From Cognataquiflexum rubidum (GTDB taxonomy: Bacteria; Bacteroidota; Bacteroidia; Cytophagales; Cyclobacteriaceae), in the NCBI RefSeq assembly GCF_022538115.1, contig NZ_JAKZAL010000001.1, forward strand, positions 434,001 to 498,000: 64,000 nt of DNA, given 5' to 3'. This document shows, in pieces, positions 8,561 to 17,897 of the stretch. Within the stretch, counting starts at the first letter, position 1. Each line of letters begins with the position of its first letter. The notes under the pieces were generated by a model. It did not search any database and was not told where the DNA came from. It saw only the letters and a list, made by a program, of their open reading frames with translations. Made by a program: the position numbers and the translations under genes.

Positions 8561-9412
8561 TTATTTCCTCACGGATTTTGCTAGTTCCAATGCCGCTTTG
8601 CCTACCCTCGGACCGAATCCAGAAAGGTATTGTCCATCCAAGGAGATGATCTGGTTTTCTTTGAAAGCGTTGGTATTTTCAATTCCCCTGATATTTTTGA
8701 CTCCATCCATTCCTCCTATTGATTGGATTCCTGAATCAAAGAAGAGCAGGTAATCGGGATTCATGGAGACCAAAGCTTCGGGAGTCAATGGAATAAAATC
8801 TTTGAATCCTTTCCCTACATGTTCTAATCCAGCCATGTTGATCATGGATTCGGCAAAGGTTTCCTCCCCGGCGACAAAAATCATCTCTTGTCCTCTTGCC
8901 ATGACAAAAGCCATATTGGGTTTTGTGGATTGCCCTTGTAGATAATTCCCCAATTCTTTCATGTCAGCCTCGATAGAAGCATTGATGGCTTTACCTTTAT
9001 CAGGAACTTCAAGGAAATCGGCGATTTCTGTCACTATTCTGTAGGTGCCTGATATGTCGGTGGGTTTTCCAAAAAACCGGATTTGAAGTCCTGCTGCTTC
9101 CAATTGCTTGACAACGTCCTCTGACATATAACCTTCCTCGGCCAAAACCAAATCAGGGCCCAAGGCAAGGATTCCTTCTGCTTTGATCTGATTGCGGTAA
9201 CCTATTGAAGGCAATTCCTTCATTTTGGCGGGATAGGTGGAGGTGATGTCTGTCGCGATGATATCTTCGGCGAATCCCAATTCGCTCACCACCTCTGTAA
9301 TTGTACCTCCTGCAGTGATTATTTTGACTCTTTCTAGGGTCGCTTCGGACTTTTTGCCGGCACATCCTAGGAGAATTATTCCAAATAGGAACAGACTTAT
9401 TTTTCTTATCAT
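8561..9412 (-). CDS. hmuT: heme-binding periplasmic lipoprotein HmuT
   Basis: A 283-residue substrate-binding protein of the cluster that serves FecCD permeases. The N-terminus has a lipobox (ILLGCAG, Cys17), so the protein is tethered in the periplasm. The family pattern of heme binders is clear: GGTITEVVSELG, then STYPAKMKELPSIGY with candidate Tyr ligands, and AEGILALGPDLVLAEEG. It is the first gene of the operon. Its promoter region at 9440-9471 carries a palindrome that suggests iron- or heme-dependent control. Confidence 0.92.
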   Translation of the reverse strand: MIRKISLFLFGIILLGCAGKKSEATLERVKIITAGGTITEVVSELGFAEDIIATDITSTYPAKMKELPSIGYRNQIKAEGILALGPDLVLAEEGYMSEDVVKQLEAAGLQIRFFGKPTDISGTYRIVTEIADFLEVPDKGKAINASIEADMKELGNYLQGQSTKPNMAFVMARGQEMIFVAGEETFAESMINMAGLEHVGKGFKDFIPLTPEALVSMNPDYLLFFDSGIQSIGGMDGVKNIRGIENTNAFKENQIISLDGQYLSGFGPRVGKAALELAKSVRK

Positions 9413-9439
9413 TATTTAGATTGATTTAAAATAACATGA

Positions 9440-9471
9440 CAAATATCAATCTATTTAGATTTAATCCAAAT
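9440..9471 (-). promoter_or_regulatory. heme-operon promoter overlapped by a 19-bp palindrome
   Basis: On the minus strand TTTG (9470-9467) is followed after 19 bp by GATATTTG (9447-9440), a one-mismatch fit to the Bacteroidota TAnnTTTG element, about 28 bp before the hmuT ATG. The spacer and -33 box are covered by ATTTAGATTTAATCCAAAT (9453-9471), which is palindromic at 8 of 9 pairs around one central base. That is the size and position expected for a Fur- or DtxR-type operator. The regulator itself is inferred. Confidence 0.6.
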
Positions 9472-9489
9472 TAATTTTAATTGATATTT
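9441..9489. repeat. perfect 10-bp inverted repeat flanking the operator
   Basis: AAATATCAAT (9441-9450) is repeated inverted as ATTGATATTT (9480-9489), bracketing the 19-bp palindrome with a 29-bp spacer. A further near-palindrome, CAACCTATTAATAGATTG (9512-9529, 8 of 9 pairs), lies upstream. The rest of the gap up to 9733 is AT-rich and shows no gene. Confidence 0.65.
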
Positions 9490-9733
9490 TCTATGAGAAC
9501 TTAAAAACTATCAACCTATTAATAGATTGGATTTATCATAGGCTTCATCTATTGAGTCATTTATTGTTCAGGATTTTGATTGAAGCAAATTTTCTTTTGT
9601 TCGACTTGAGTTGAATAACCAAACGAACCAATTTTTAAAAGAAACTAAATTGGCACTAACAGACAAAAGGATAAAAAATGGATTTCAAAGCTAAATAGTC
9701 CAAAAACTATGTCGATTATATTTCCAAACATCC

Positions 9734-9763
9734 TTTGGTATTAAGCTTTTATAATTAATTTTG
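9734..9763 (+). promoter_or_regulatory. atpD promoter
   Basis: TTTG at 9734-9737 and TAATTTTG at 9756-9763, 18 bp apart, match the Bacteroidota sigma-A consensus. The predicted start leaves a leader of about 40 nt before the atpD ATG. Confidence 0.75.
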
Positions 9764-9805
9764 CATTCGAATTTTAAAGCATCAATCCTTTTTACATCAA
9801 AATAA

Positions 9806-11311
<1,506 letters not shown>

Positions 11312-11354
11312 TTTTCATTCCGATCCATCGGACAAATAAGGTTTTAAACGCATC

Positions 11355-11603
11355 ATGATACAATTGACAATCATTACACCTGACCAAAAAGTATTTGAAG
11401 GTGAAGTTTCGGAGGCTACCTTTCCCGGTGCCAACGGTTCCTTTCAGGTATTGGACAACCACGCGGCGATAGTTTCCGCATTGGGAAAAGGAACGGTTTC
11501 ATATACTACAAAGGCAGGAAAAAAATCCCACATCGTCGACGGTGGTGTGGTGGAAGTCAAAGACAACAAAATTGTCCTTCTTGCTGAAAAAGTAATTGAT
11601 TGA
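11355..11603 (+). CDS. atpC: ATP synthase F1 subunit epsilon (short form)
   Basis: An 82-residue protein with the beta-sandwich of the epsilon N-terminal domain (TIITPDQKVFEGEV, LDNHAAIVSALGKGTVSY). It couples rotation of gamma and the c-ring. It lacks the C-terminal helical hairpin that inhibits ATP hydrolysis in longer epsilon subunits (about 135 residues in E. coli); the short form is common in Bacteroidota. It is co-transcribed with atpD and followed by a strong terminator. Confidence 0.95.
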   Translation: MIQLTIITPDQKVFEGEVSEATFPGANGSFQVLDNHAAIVSALGKGTVSYTTKAGKKSHIVDGGVVEVKDNKIVLLAEKVID

Positions 11604-11625
11604 TAATCCATACTCATTCAAATCC

Positions 11626-11659
11626 AAAACCCGACTGAAAAGCCGGGTTTTGTTTTTTT
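11626..11659 (+). terminator. intrinsic terminator of atpDC
   Basis: AAAACCCG pairs with CGGGTTTT around a 10-nt loop and is followed by G and seven T residues, 23 bp after the atpC stop. Confidence 0.9.
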
Positions 11660-11713
11660 AAGTCCGTTTGGAAAATCGTATCGCAGTTTGAATCAGAAGA
11701 TGAATGAAAATAT

Positions 11714-11745
11714 TTTGGTATTGGTAAATTATTATCCTACTTTTG
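11714..11745 (+). promoter_or_regulatory. rpsU promoter
   Basis: TTTG (11714-11717) and TACTTTTG (11738-11745), 20 bp apart, fit the Bacteroidota consensus. Transcription would begin near 11750, leaving a very short leader that starts almost at the Shine-Dalgarno sequence. Confidence 0.75.
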
Positions 11746-11753
11746 CAACCCTG

Positions 11754-11763
11754 AAAGGAGGTG
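11754..11763 (+). promoter_or_regulatory. exceptionally strong Shine-Dalgarno sequence of rpsU
   Basis: AAAGGAGGTG, complementary to the 16S rRNA 3' end, sits 9 nt (from GGAGG) before the rpsU ATG. Genes around it have no such element. Published work on Flavobacterium shows that ribosomes hide the anti-SD with the help of bS21 and that rpsU with its strong SD is thereby autoregulated; the same logic is inferred here. Confidence 0.9.
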
Positions 11764-11770
11764 TATACAT

Positions 11771-11965
11771 ATGATCATTGTCAACGTAAAAGAGAACGAA
11801 TCAATCGAGAAGGCGCTAAAGCGTTTCAAAAAGAAATTTGATAAAACAGGTGCCGTAAGAGAGCTCAGAGCGAGACAGCACTTTGTAAAGCCATCTGTAA
11901 GAAACAGAGAACAAGTTATCAAAGCAGCATACAAGCAAAAAATGCAAGAGGCAGAAATGAAGTAA
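11771..11965 (+). CDS. rpsU: 30S ribosomal protein bS21
   Basis: A 64-residue basic protein with the bS21 pattern: MIIVNVKENESIEKALKRF at the start, then a KKKFDKTGAVRELRARQHF core and a lysine-rich helical tail. bS21 sits at the platform of the small subunit next to the anti-Shine-Dalgarno region. The strong ribosome-binding site just upstream decides the start. It is followed by its own terminator and then by xerC/D and hpf, a familiar Bacteroidota order. Confidence 0.97.
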   Translation: MIIVNVKENESIEKALKRFKKKFDKTGAVRELRARQHFVKPSVRNREQVIKAAYKQKMQEAEMK

Positions 11966-11991
11966 TTCAATCTGACTTTTGAAATAAAATC

Positions 11992-12027
11992 AAAAAGCGC
12001 ATCTACGAAAGTGGATGCGCTTTTTTT
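11992..12027 (+). terminator. intrinsic terminator after rpsU
   Basis: AAAAAGCGCATC pairs perfectly with GATGCGCTTTTT around a 10-nt loop, followed by more T residues. It should separate rpsU from the recombinase gene. Confidence 0.92.
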
Positions 12028-12190
12028 GTCCACCCCTACAGCAGGTTTAAATATTCAGGAAACCCGATTCCATAAGATTTTTTAATCCTAAGGATTTTAT
12101 ATTGTTCAAAAATCCGGATACAATGATCCAGAATAGATTCCTTTCTTAGGAAATTTATACTAACTTCATTGCAACATCTTTCTCGCTCCA

Positions 12191-13075
12191 ATGACCGATT
12201 CTTTTATCAATTACCTTGAATTCGAAAAAAGGGCAAGCCGACATACTGTCTTGGCTTACAGAAAGGACCTAGAGCAATTCAGTGAGTTTTGTTCACTCTC
12301 CTTCGAAAAAGAAGACATCAGCACAGCAGATCACCCGGAAATACGTGCTTGGGTCATCGATCTCGTCGATCAGGGACTGAGTTCAACATCAGTAAATAGA
12401 AAAATCGCTACACTCCGATCTTTTTATAAATTCTTGATGCGTTCGGGAGAAATCACCAAAGATCCCACTTACAAACTCCGTGCACTGAAGACGCCAAAGC
12501 GATTGCCGGAATTTGTGCAGGAAGATGCCATTGACAAAGTATTGGATGAATTGCAGTTCAAGCCGGATTTTGATGGACAGCGGGACAAGATGGTTATGGA
12601 ATTCCTTTACCTCACGGGTGTGCGTCTCTCAGAATTATTGGAACTCAGGTGGAAAGACATCGATTTGGCAGGCGAAGCGGTGAAAGTTCTCGGAAAGCGT
12701 AAGAAAGAAAGAATAATCCCGATCACAGCAGGACTCAAAAAGAATATTGTTTCGTACAGAAAAGTATTTCAGGAAACGTTTTCAAATCTACAAGATAGTG
12801 ACTATTTTATCGTTATAAACAACAAGGAACAAGCTTATCCAATGAAGATTTACCGCATTGTGAAAGAACATTTAGACCTTTTTGCTCAGACTACCAAAAG
12901 AAGTCCACATCTCTTGAGACACACATTTGCTACACATTTACTCAACAAAGGCGCTGACCTTAATGCCGTCAAAGACCTTCTCGGGCATGCCAACCTCGCT
13001 GCTACGCAGGTGTATACCCACAATTCCATGGAAAAACTCAAGGCTGTGTTTGAACAGGCACATCCAAAAGCTTAA
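12191..13075 (+). CDS. xerC: tyrosine recombinase of the XerC/XerD family
   Basis: A 294-residue site-specific recombinase with an N-terminal SAM-like core-binding domain (about 1-85) and a catalytic domain. All catalytic residues are visible: Arg145 (GVRLSEL), Lys169, His240 and Arg243 (HLLRH), His266 (GHANL) and Tyr275 (VYTH). Xer proteins resolve chromosome dimers at dif. The length and lack of nearby phage or integron genes argue for the housekeeping enzyme. XerC and XerD cannot be separated by eye, so the symbol is tentative. It lies 29 bp before hpf. Confidence 0.9.
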   Translation: MTDSFINYLEFEKRASRHTVLAYRKDLEQFSEFCSLSFEKEDISTADHPEIRAWVIDLVDQGLSSTSVNRKIATLRSFYKFLMRSGEITKDPTYKLRALKTPKRLPEFVQEDAIDKVLDELQFKPDFDGQRDKMVMEFLYLTGVRLSELLELRWKDIDLAGEAVKVLGKRKKERIIPITAGLKKNIVSYRKVFQETFSNLQDSDYFIVINNKEQAYPMKIYRIVKEHLDLFAQTTKRSPHLLRHTFATHLLNKGADLNAVKDLLGHANLAATQVYTHNSMEKLKAVFEQAHPKA

Positions 13076-13104
13076 TATAATTTTCACTTTAAACCATTTA
13101 CGTT

Positions 13105-13410
13105 ATGAAACTTCAAATGCATTCCATCCATTTCGATGCTGATCAAAAACTTATCGATTTCATTCAGAAAAAAGCCGATAAACTTGACACCTATTTTGAT
13201 CGAATAATCGACGGTGAAGTTTTTATGAGACTTGATAACCATGAAAAAAAAGAAAATAAAATTGTTGAAATTAAAATGAATGTTCCGGGAAAAACCCTTT
13301 TTTCAAAGCATCAAAGCGAATCATTTGAGGCTGCAACAGATGAGGCAATAGAAGGCCTTCGCAGACAGCTCAAAAAATTCAAGGAAAAAGCGGTTTTAAT
13401 CAACCAATAA
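13105..13410 (+). CDS. hpf: ribosome hibernation-promoting factor (short form)
   Basis: A 101-residue protein of the HPF/RaiA/YfiA family with the beta-alpha-beta-beta-beta-alpha pattern (MKLQMHSIHFDADQKLIDFI at the start, then DEAIEGLRRQLKKFKEK near the end). It binds the decoding centre of idle ribosomes and blocks translation in stationary phase. It has no C-terminal dimerisation domain, so it is a short form. It shares a transcript with the recombinase and ends at a strong terminator. Confidence 0.93.
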   Translation: MKLQMHSIHFDADQKLIDFIQKKADKLDTYFDRIIDGEVFMRLDNHEKKENKIVEIKMNVPGKTLFSKHQSESFEAATDEAIEGLRRQLKKFKEKAVLINQ

Positions 13411-13415
13411 CTTAC

Positions 13416-13445
13416 AAAACCCCGCCGAAAGCGGGGTTTTTCATT
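13416..13445 (+). terminator. intrinsic terminator after hpf
   Basis: A perfect 10-bp stem AAAACCCCGC/GCGGGGTTTT with the loop CGAAA, followed by TCATTTT. It separates the plus-strand hpf from the converging transporter gene. Confidence 0.9.
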
Positions 13446-13491
13446 TTCTAAATCTCCTTATAATTCAAGACAATTTTTTGCGGTACGCTGA

Positions 13492-14691
13492 TCATCCAAA
13501 AAACCAATGGAATCCAATGCCCGCCAAGATCCCCACGGCAATGATGAGTGGGGAAGAAAGTTTGGTAAAATTAAGTAAAAGGTAGGTTCCCATGATGGCT
13601 GCAATATTAAAAAAATCAGGCTCCAAGGGCTCGAATAGCAAATATGCCGCTGCGATCAACATCCCGCAACTTACGGCATTGATTCCTTCCAATGCCGCGC
13701 GGACAGGGCGGAATTTTTTTAATTTGTCCCAAAATTTGATGACAAAGAATATCAGGAAAGTTCCGGGAAGAAAGATACCCGCCGAGGCGATAAATCCCCC
13801 TGTCAATAATCCCAAAACTCCTTGGTCTCTCATGGAAAGCGCCCCCACGTAGGCACTGATGCTGAATGTCGGGCCCGGGATCCCCTGTGATATGGCATAT
13901 CCCGTCAAAAATTCCTGTGAGGTGAGAAATTTTTTGAACTCCACAAACTCAGTAAATAGATAAGGTACCAAGACTTGTCCTCCTCCAAAAATCAAACTTC
14001 CGTTTCGATAAAAATTCTCAAAAAGGAGCACCGCCTGATTTTTGGTCAATGCACCCAAGATTGCTGCAAAAACCAGGATTCCACCCCATAGGTAGAAATT
14101 GGCCCAAGCGATGACGAGCTTTTTGTCTCCCTCGTCTTTGGGTTCATTTCTGTACTTCAATGAAGTGGTCACCCCCCCGACTAGCAGCAATAATGGAAAA
14201 ATGAAAGGAGAATTATAGAAAAAGGAAATGAATGTCGAAAACATCATCAAGACAGATGCCTCGGTGGTCTTGACCATTTTGAAAATGGTCTTTTGGGCAG
14301 CATAGATGATAAATCCGATTGCCATGGGCTGGATGAATTTTGCAAAACTCAGGGCTCCGGGCGTATTTTCCTGCAGAAAGTCTATCAAAAAAGCAGCCAC
14401 GATCATCAAAAGCGTGGCAGGCAAGATCCAAACAAAAAGCGAAAGGTAGGCGAGACTTGGCCCACCTACCCTGTATCCAATCGCAGAAATCGTTTGAGTC
14501 GAGGTTGGTCCCGGAAGGATCTGACAAAGTGCGTTCAGCTCCCACAAGTCCTGCTCTTTGATGTATCCCCGTTTGGTCACCATCGTGTCCAAGACCATGG
14601 CAAGAAAAACCTGGGGACCTCCAAATGCAGTCAGAGAAAGCAATAAAACATCTTTGAGATAGAGATAATACCTGACCTTCCTGACTGACAC
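13492..14691 (-). CDS. chrA: chromate transporter family (CHR) membrane protein
   Basis: A 399-residue inner-membrane protein made of two homologous CHR domains. The N-terminal half has SLTAFGGPQVFLAM and ALCQILPGPTSTQ; the second has FGGGQVLVPYLFTEF and YAISQGIPGPTFSISAYVGA. Known members export chromate. With no other metal-resistance genes nearby, the physiological substrate here is uncertain. The gene starts 3 bp after the stop of the 2OG-Fe(II) oxygenase gene and is probably co-transcribed with it. Confidence 0.9.
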   Translation of the reverse strand: MSVRKVRYYLYLKDVLLLSLTAFGGPQVFLAMVLDTMVTKRGYIKEQDLWELNALCQILPGPTSTQTISAIGYRVGGPSLAYLSLFVWILPATLLMIVAAFLIDFLQENTPGALSFAKFIQPMAIGFIIYAAQKTIFKMVKTTEASVLMMFSTFISFFYNSPFIFPLLLLVGGVTTSLKYRNEPKDEGDKKLVIAWANFYLWGGILVFAAILGALTKNQAVLLFENFYRNGSLIFGGGQVLVPYLFTEFVEFKKFLTSQEFLTGYAISQGIPGPTFSISAYVGALSMRDQGVLGLLTGGFIASAGIFLPGTFLIFFVIKFWDKLKKFRPVRAALEGINAVSCGMLIAAAYLLFEPLEPDFFNIAAIMGTYLLLNFTKLSSPLIIAVGILAGIGFHWFFG

Positions 14692-14694
14692 GGC

Positions 14695-15675
14695 TTATTT
14701 CTTTAAACCCAATTCACGGAGCCTCTCTTCCAAAAACTCCCCGGCTGTAGCATCTTCAAATTGCTTGGGATGGTCGGCATCAACACAACTGTCGAGACAG
14801 GTCAAGTCCATCTCAGACCTCGGGTGCATGAAGAAAGGAATGGAATACCTGCTCGTATGCATCATTTCCCTAGGCGGATTCACCACCCGGTGGATGGTGG
14901 ATTTTAGTTTTTTGTTGGTCAATCTCTCCAGCATGTCACCCACATTGACGACCAATTGGTCAGGAAGTGCAGTGATCGGAATCCATTTCCCGTCTTTTCT
15001 CAAAACCTGCAGTCCATCTGCGCTTGCACCCATGAGTAAGGTGATCAGGTTGATATCCCCATGCTCTGCGGCGCGTACCGCATCTGCAGGCACTGCGTCA
15101 GGATTTTCTATAGGGAAATAATGGATCTGCCTCAAAATAGAATTGCCATAGGCCACTTTATCTTCAAAGTAATTTTCATCCAACTCTAGGTAAAGGGCAA
15201 TGGCTTTGAGCATATTTTTGCCCGCAGCCTCTAGTGTTCGATAAGCTTCGTTTGCAATGTCCTTAAACTCGGGGACTTCAGTAGGCCAAATATTATCAGG
15301 ATATTCTTTTTTGGTTTCGTCACTGTCCGGAATGGAATCCAATTCCTGCCCGACATGGTAAAATTCCTTTAAGTCGCCGGTATTTCTACCTTTTGCATGT
15401 TCCTTTCCTTTGCCGGTGTATCCTCTTTGAAAGCCGATTTCAGGTTTCTCATACTTGGCCTTAACCTCGTCAGGCATGGAAAAAAACTTCTTGATCACTG
15501 CATAGAGCTTGTCCTGCAATTCTTTGTTCAATCCATGGTTTTTGATCGCAACAAAACCAATGTTATTATAGGCTTCTCCCAGCTTTTGGACAAATGCACT
15601 CTTCTTGTCCTGACTGCCCGAAGTGAAATCCGCAAGGTCCAAAGATGGGATTTCATTGTATAAAATATCTTTCAT
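14695..15675 (-). CDS. 2-oxoglutarate/Fe(II)-dependent oxygenase (isopenicillin N synthase-like)
   Basis: A 326-residue soluble enzyme of the IPNS/plant-type dioxygenase superfamily. The N-terminal DIOX_N region is followed by the double-stranded beta-helix core. The iron triad is His205 and Asp207 (EHGDIN) and His262 (STIHRVV), and the 2-oxoglutarate-binding RxS motif is Arg276/Ser278 (SRYSIPFF). Such enzymes hydroxylate or oxidise small molecules; the substrate is unknown. CAAATTTA at 15714-15721 reads as the -7 element TAAATTTG on its strand. Confidence 0.9.
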   Translation of the reverse strand: MKDILYNEIPSLDLADFTSGSQDKKSAFVQKLGEAYNNIGFVAIKNHGLNKELQDKLYAVIKKFFSMPDEVKAKYEKPEIGFQRGYTGKGKEHAKGRNTGDLKEFYHVGQELDSIPDSDETKKEYPDNIWPTEVPEFKDIANEAYRTLEAAGKNMLKAIALYLELDENYFEDKVAYGNSILRQIHYFPIENPDAVPADAVRAAEHGDINLITLLMGASADGLQVLRKDGKWIPITALPDQLVVNVGDMLERLTNKKLKSTIHRVVNPPREMMHTSRYSIPFFMHPRSEMDLTCLDSCVDADHPKQFEDATAGEFLEERLRELGLKK

Positions 15676-15750
15676 CTACGAAATTTTGTTTTTTATTATT
15701 CAGCAATATATCCCAAATTTAGATAATTTAGCTTTTAGACTTTCATCACT

Positions 15751-16518
15751 ATGAAAAAAACGATCCTCTATTTTGGTTTACCTGTTCTGATTTTTCTTTT
15801 TAACTCTTGTAGTTCAAAAGAGAAAAAAGAGGAAAAAATCTTCGAAATGACAGGTTCTGACAGTTTGGAAATAGCGAAAAAGGAAGTCAGTTTTTATTTT
15901 TATGAGGAGGAAAAAGAATATCCGGATGCCATCATCGAGATGTACGCACCGCTCAGCAATCAAAAGTTCAGTCCGGGAAGAATCCCATTCGAATTCAATA
16001 TCAAAAATTACCCTTTCGGTGAAGATTTGGACGGTTTTAAACTGAATACCATTTTGAATTCAGGCGATCCTGTAGGCCACAATTCCCCGATTTTCCAACA
16101 GGAATTGAACGAAGGTACTTACAGGATAGTAGCTTATCTGGTGGACAGTCAGGGTTTGGCACTCAAAGAATTTGGTAATTATGTAGATAGGGATTTTATG
16201 GTTGGCAATACCAGGCCATTTCCTTACTCGGCTGAGCCTTATCTCGCCCTCAACCTTCCGATCAACGGTCAGACTTACTTAGAAGGAGAGGAAATTACCA
16301 TTGATTTTTTGGTAATTGGTGGGGATATGCTGTTGGATAATTTGCAGGTACAAATCAAAGTGGGTGATTTTCATTATGAGATGACCGAAGTCAACCCGGT
16401 CCATATTTCAAATCTCCCAAAAGGTGAACACCTTGTCCAACTGAATCTTTCCTACCAAAATGGAAAAAGCCTGGAGGGGCCATTTTCCAGCGCCCAAAAA
16501 ACCATTTTGATCCAATAA
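15751..16518 (+). CDS. lipoprotein of unknown function with Ig-like beta modules
   Basis: A 255-residue predicted lipoprotein with signal peptide and lipobox FLFNSC (Cys20). After a Lys/Glu-rich linker, two beta-strand-rich modules with NxPINGQTY- and APLSNQKF-type turns suggest tandem immunoglobulin-like folds. It is divergent from the oxygenase gene and lies just before serS, whose promoter starts only about 30 bp after its stop. I do not recognise a named family. Confidence 0.75.
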   Translation: MKKTILYFGLPVLIFLFNSCSSKEKKEEKIFEMTGSDSLEIAKKEVSFYFYEEEKEYPDAIIEMYAPLSNQKFSPGRIPFEFNIKNYPFGEDLDGFKLNTILNSGDPVGHNSPIFQQELNEGTYRIVAYLVDSQGLALKEFGNYVDRDFMVGNTRPFPYSAEPYLALNLPINGQTYLEGEEITIDFLVIGGDMLLDNLQVQIKVGDFHYEMTEVNPVHISNLPKGEHLVQLNLSYQNGKSLEGPFSSAQKTILIQ

Positions 16519-16546
16519 TCAAGCAGGAGATATGTCTGTTTTCCCC

Positions 16547-16575
16547 ATTGGATTTGGGGAACATCCTTATCTTTG
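16547..16575 (+). promoter_or_regulatory. serS promoter
   Basis: TATCTTTG (16568-16575) is a perfect -7 element, with ATTG (16547-16550) as a weak -33 box 17 bp upstream. It lies inside the longer possible serS frame (ATG 16548), which therefore cannot be the translated start. Confidence 0.7.
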
Positions 16576-16604
16576 CTATAGGTACAGACCATCTTATCAT
16601 AACC

Positions 16605-17882
16605 ATGCTACTCGTAAATACAATCAGGGATAACTTTGAGAATACCTTGGCCGGATTACAGAAACGTAATTTTCCCAACGCCCAGGACGTTTTGGTTCAG
16701 GTGCTCGACCTGGATAACAAGAGAAAAGAAACCCAATCCCAAAGGGACTCACTTCAGTCCGAATCCAATAATTATTCCAAGGAAATTGGAATTTTGATGC
16801 GGGAGGGTAAAAAGGAGGAAGCCGAAAAGATAAAAACATTTACTTCCGAGATCAAGGATAAGGTAAAATCCTTAGAGGATATCTTCAGTCAGACAGAGGA
16901 AGAACTCAAGCAGCTTTTATATACCATCCCAAATATCCCCCACTTTTCAGTACCAAAGGGAAAGTCAGCAGAAGACAATGAAATCGTCCTGACCCATGGA
17001 GAAATTCCGGCTTTGCCCGAAAGCAAACAGCCACATTGGGAGCTGATCAAAAAATACGACATCATCGATTTTGAACTTGGGACCAAAATCGCCGGCGCAG
17101 GATTTCCTGTCTATAAAGGAAAAGGAGCGAGACTACAGCGGGCGCTTATCAATTTCTTTTTGGATGAAGCCCTGAAAGCAGGTTATCTGGAGATTCAGCC
17201 ACCGATTTTGGTAAATGAAGATTCCGGTTACGGTACAGGGCAATTGCCGGATAAAGAAGGCCAAATGTATGAAGCCACGGTAGACAAGCTTTTCTTAATC
17301 CCAACGGCAGAGGTTCCTATTACGAACATTTACAGAGATGTGATCCTGAATGAATCAGATTTCCCCATCAAAAATGTGGGCTATACGCCTTGCTTCAGAA
17401 GAGAAGCGGGAAGTTGGGGAGCCCATGTGAGGGGTTTGAACAGACTGCACCAGTTTGACAAAGTGGAAATCGTACACCTTTCCCATCCTGAACATTCTTA
17501 CCAAGCTTTGGAGGAAATGAGTCTTTACGTCCAGGGATTGTTACAAAAGCTCGAGTTGCCGTACCGGGTTTTGAGACTTTGCGGCGGTGATATGGGCTTC
17601 ACCTCTGCCCTGACATACGACATGGAAGTATTCTCTGCTGCGCAGGAAAGATGGCTGGAAGTAAGTTCCGTCAGCAACTTTGAATCCTTTCAGGCCAACA
17701 GGCTCAAACTCCGCTTTAAAAGTGAGGATAAGAAAACAACTTTGGCGCACACACTCAACGGCAGTGCTTTGGCATTGCCGAGGATCGTGGCCTCCATATT
17801 GGAAAACAACCAAACCGAAACCGGCATCAAAATGCCAAAAGTCTTGGTGCCTTATCTCGGGTTTGATACCATAGGATTTTGA
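16605..17882 (+). CDS. serS: seryl-tRNA synthetase
   Basis: A 425-residue class II aminoacyl-tRNA synthetase that charges tRNA-Ser. It has the N-terminal coiled-coil tRNA-binding arm (about residues 25-105, rich in Lys/Glu/Gln) and the catalytic core with class II motif 2 (FRREAGSWG), the RLHQFDKVE strand, and motif 3 (TLNGSALALPRIV). The start MLLVNTIRDN was chosen because it matches the family and lies downstream of the promoter. The 425-residue length is typical. Confidence 0.97.
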   Translation: MLLVNTIRDNFENTLAGLQKRNFPNAQDVLVQVLDLDNKRKETQSQRDSLQSESNNYSKEIGILMREGKKEEAEKIKTFTSEIKDKVKSLEDIFSQTEEELKQLLYTIPNIPHFSVPKGKSAEDNEIVLTHGEIPALPESKQPHWELIKKYDIIDFELGTKIAGAGFPVYKGKGARLQRALINFFLDEALKAGYLEIQPPILVNEDSGYGTGQLPDKEGQMYEATVDKLFLIPTAEVPITNIYRDVILNESDFPIKNVGYTPCFRREAGSWGAHVRGLNRLHQFDKVEIVHLSHPEHSYQALEEMSLYVQGLLQKLELPYRVLRLCGGDMGFTSALTYDMEVFSAAQERWLEVSSVSNFESFQANRLKLRFKSEDKKTTLAHTLNGSALALPRIVASILENNQTETGIKMPKVLVPYLGFDTIGF

Positions 17883-17897
17883 TTTATCCAATCTTTG

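Noticed and set aside
12191-13075. Phage or integron integrase, hinting at a mobile element
   Set aside because: Size, neighbours (rpsU, hpf) and the lack of attachment-site repeats or cargo genes fit a housekeeping Xer recombinase.
16548-16604. Extended serS start at 16548
   Set aside because: The extra residues contain the promoter element TATCTTTG and do not match the SerRS N-terminus; the ATG at 16605 does.
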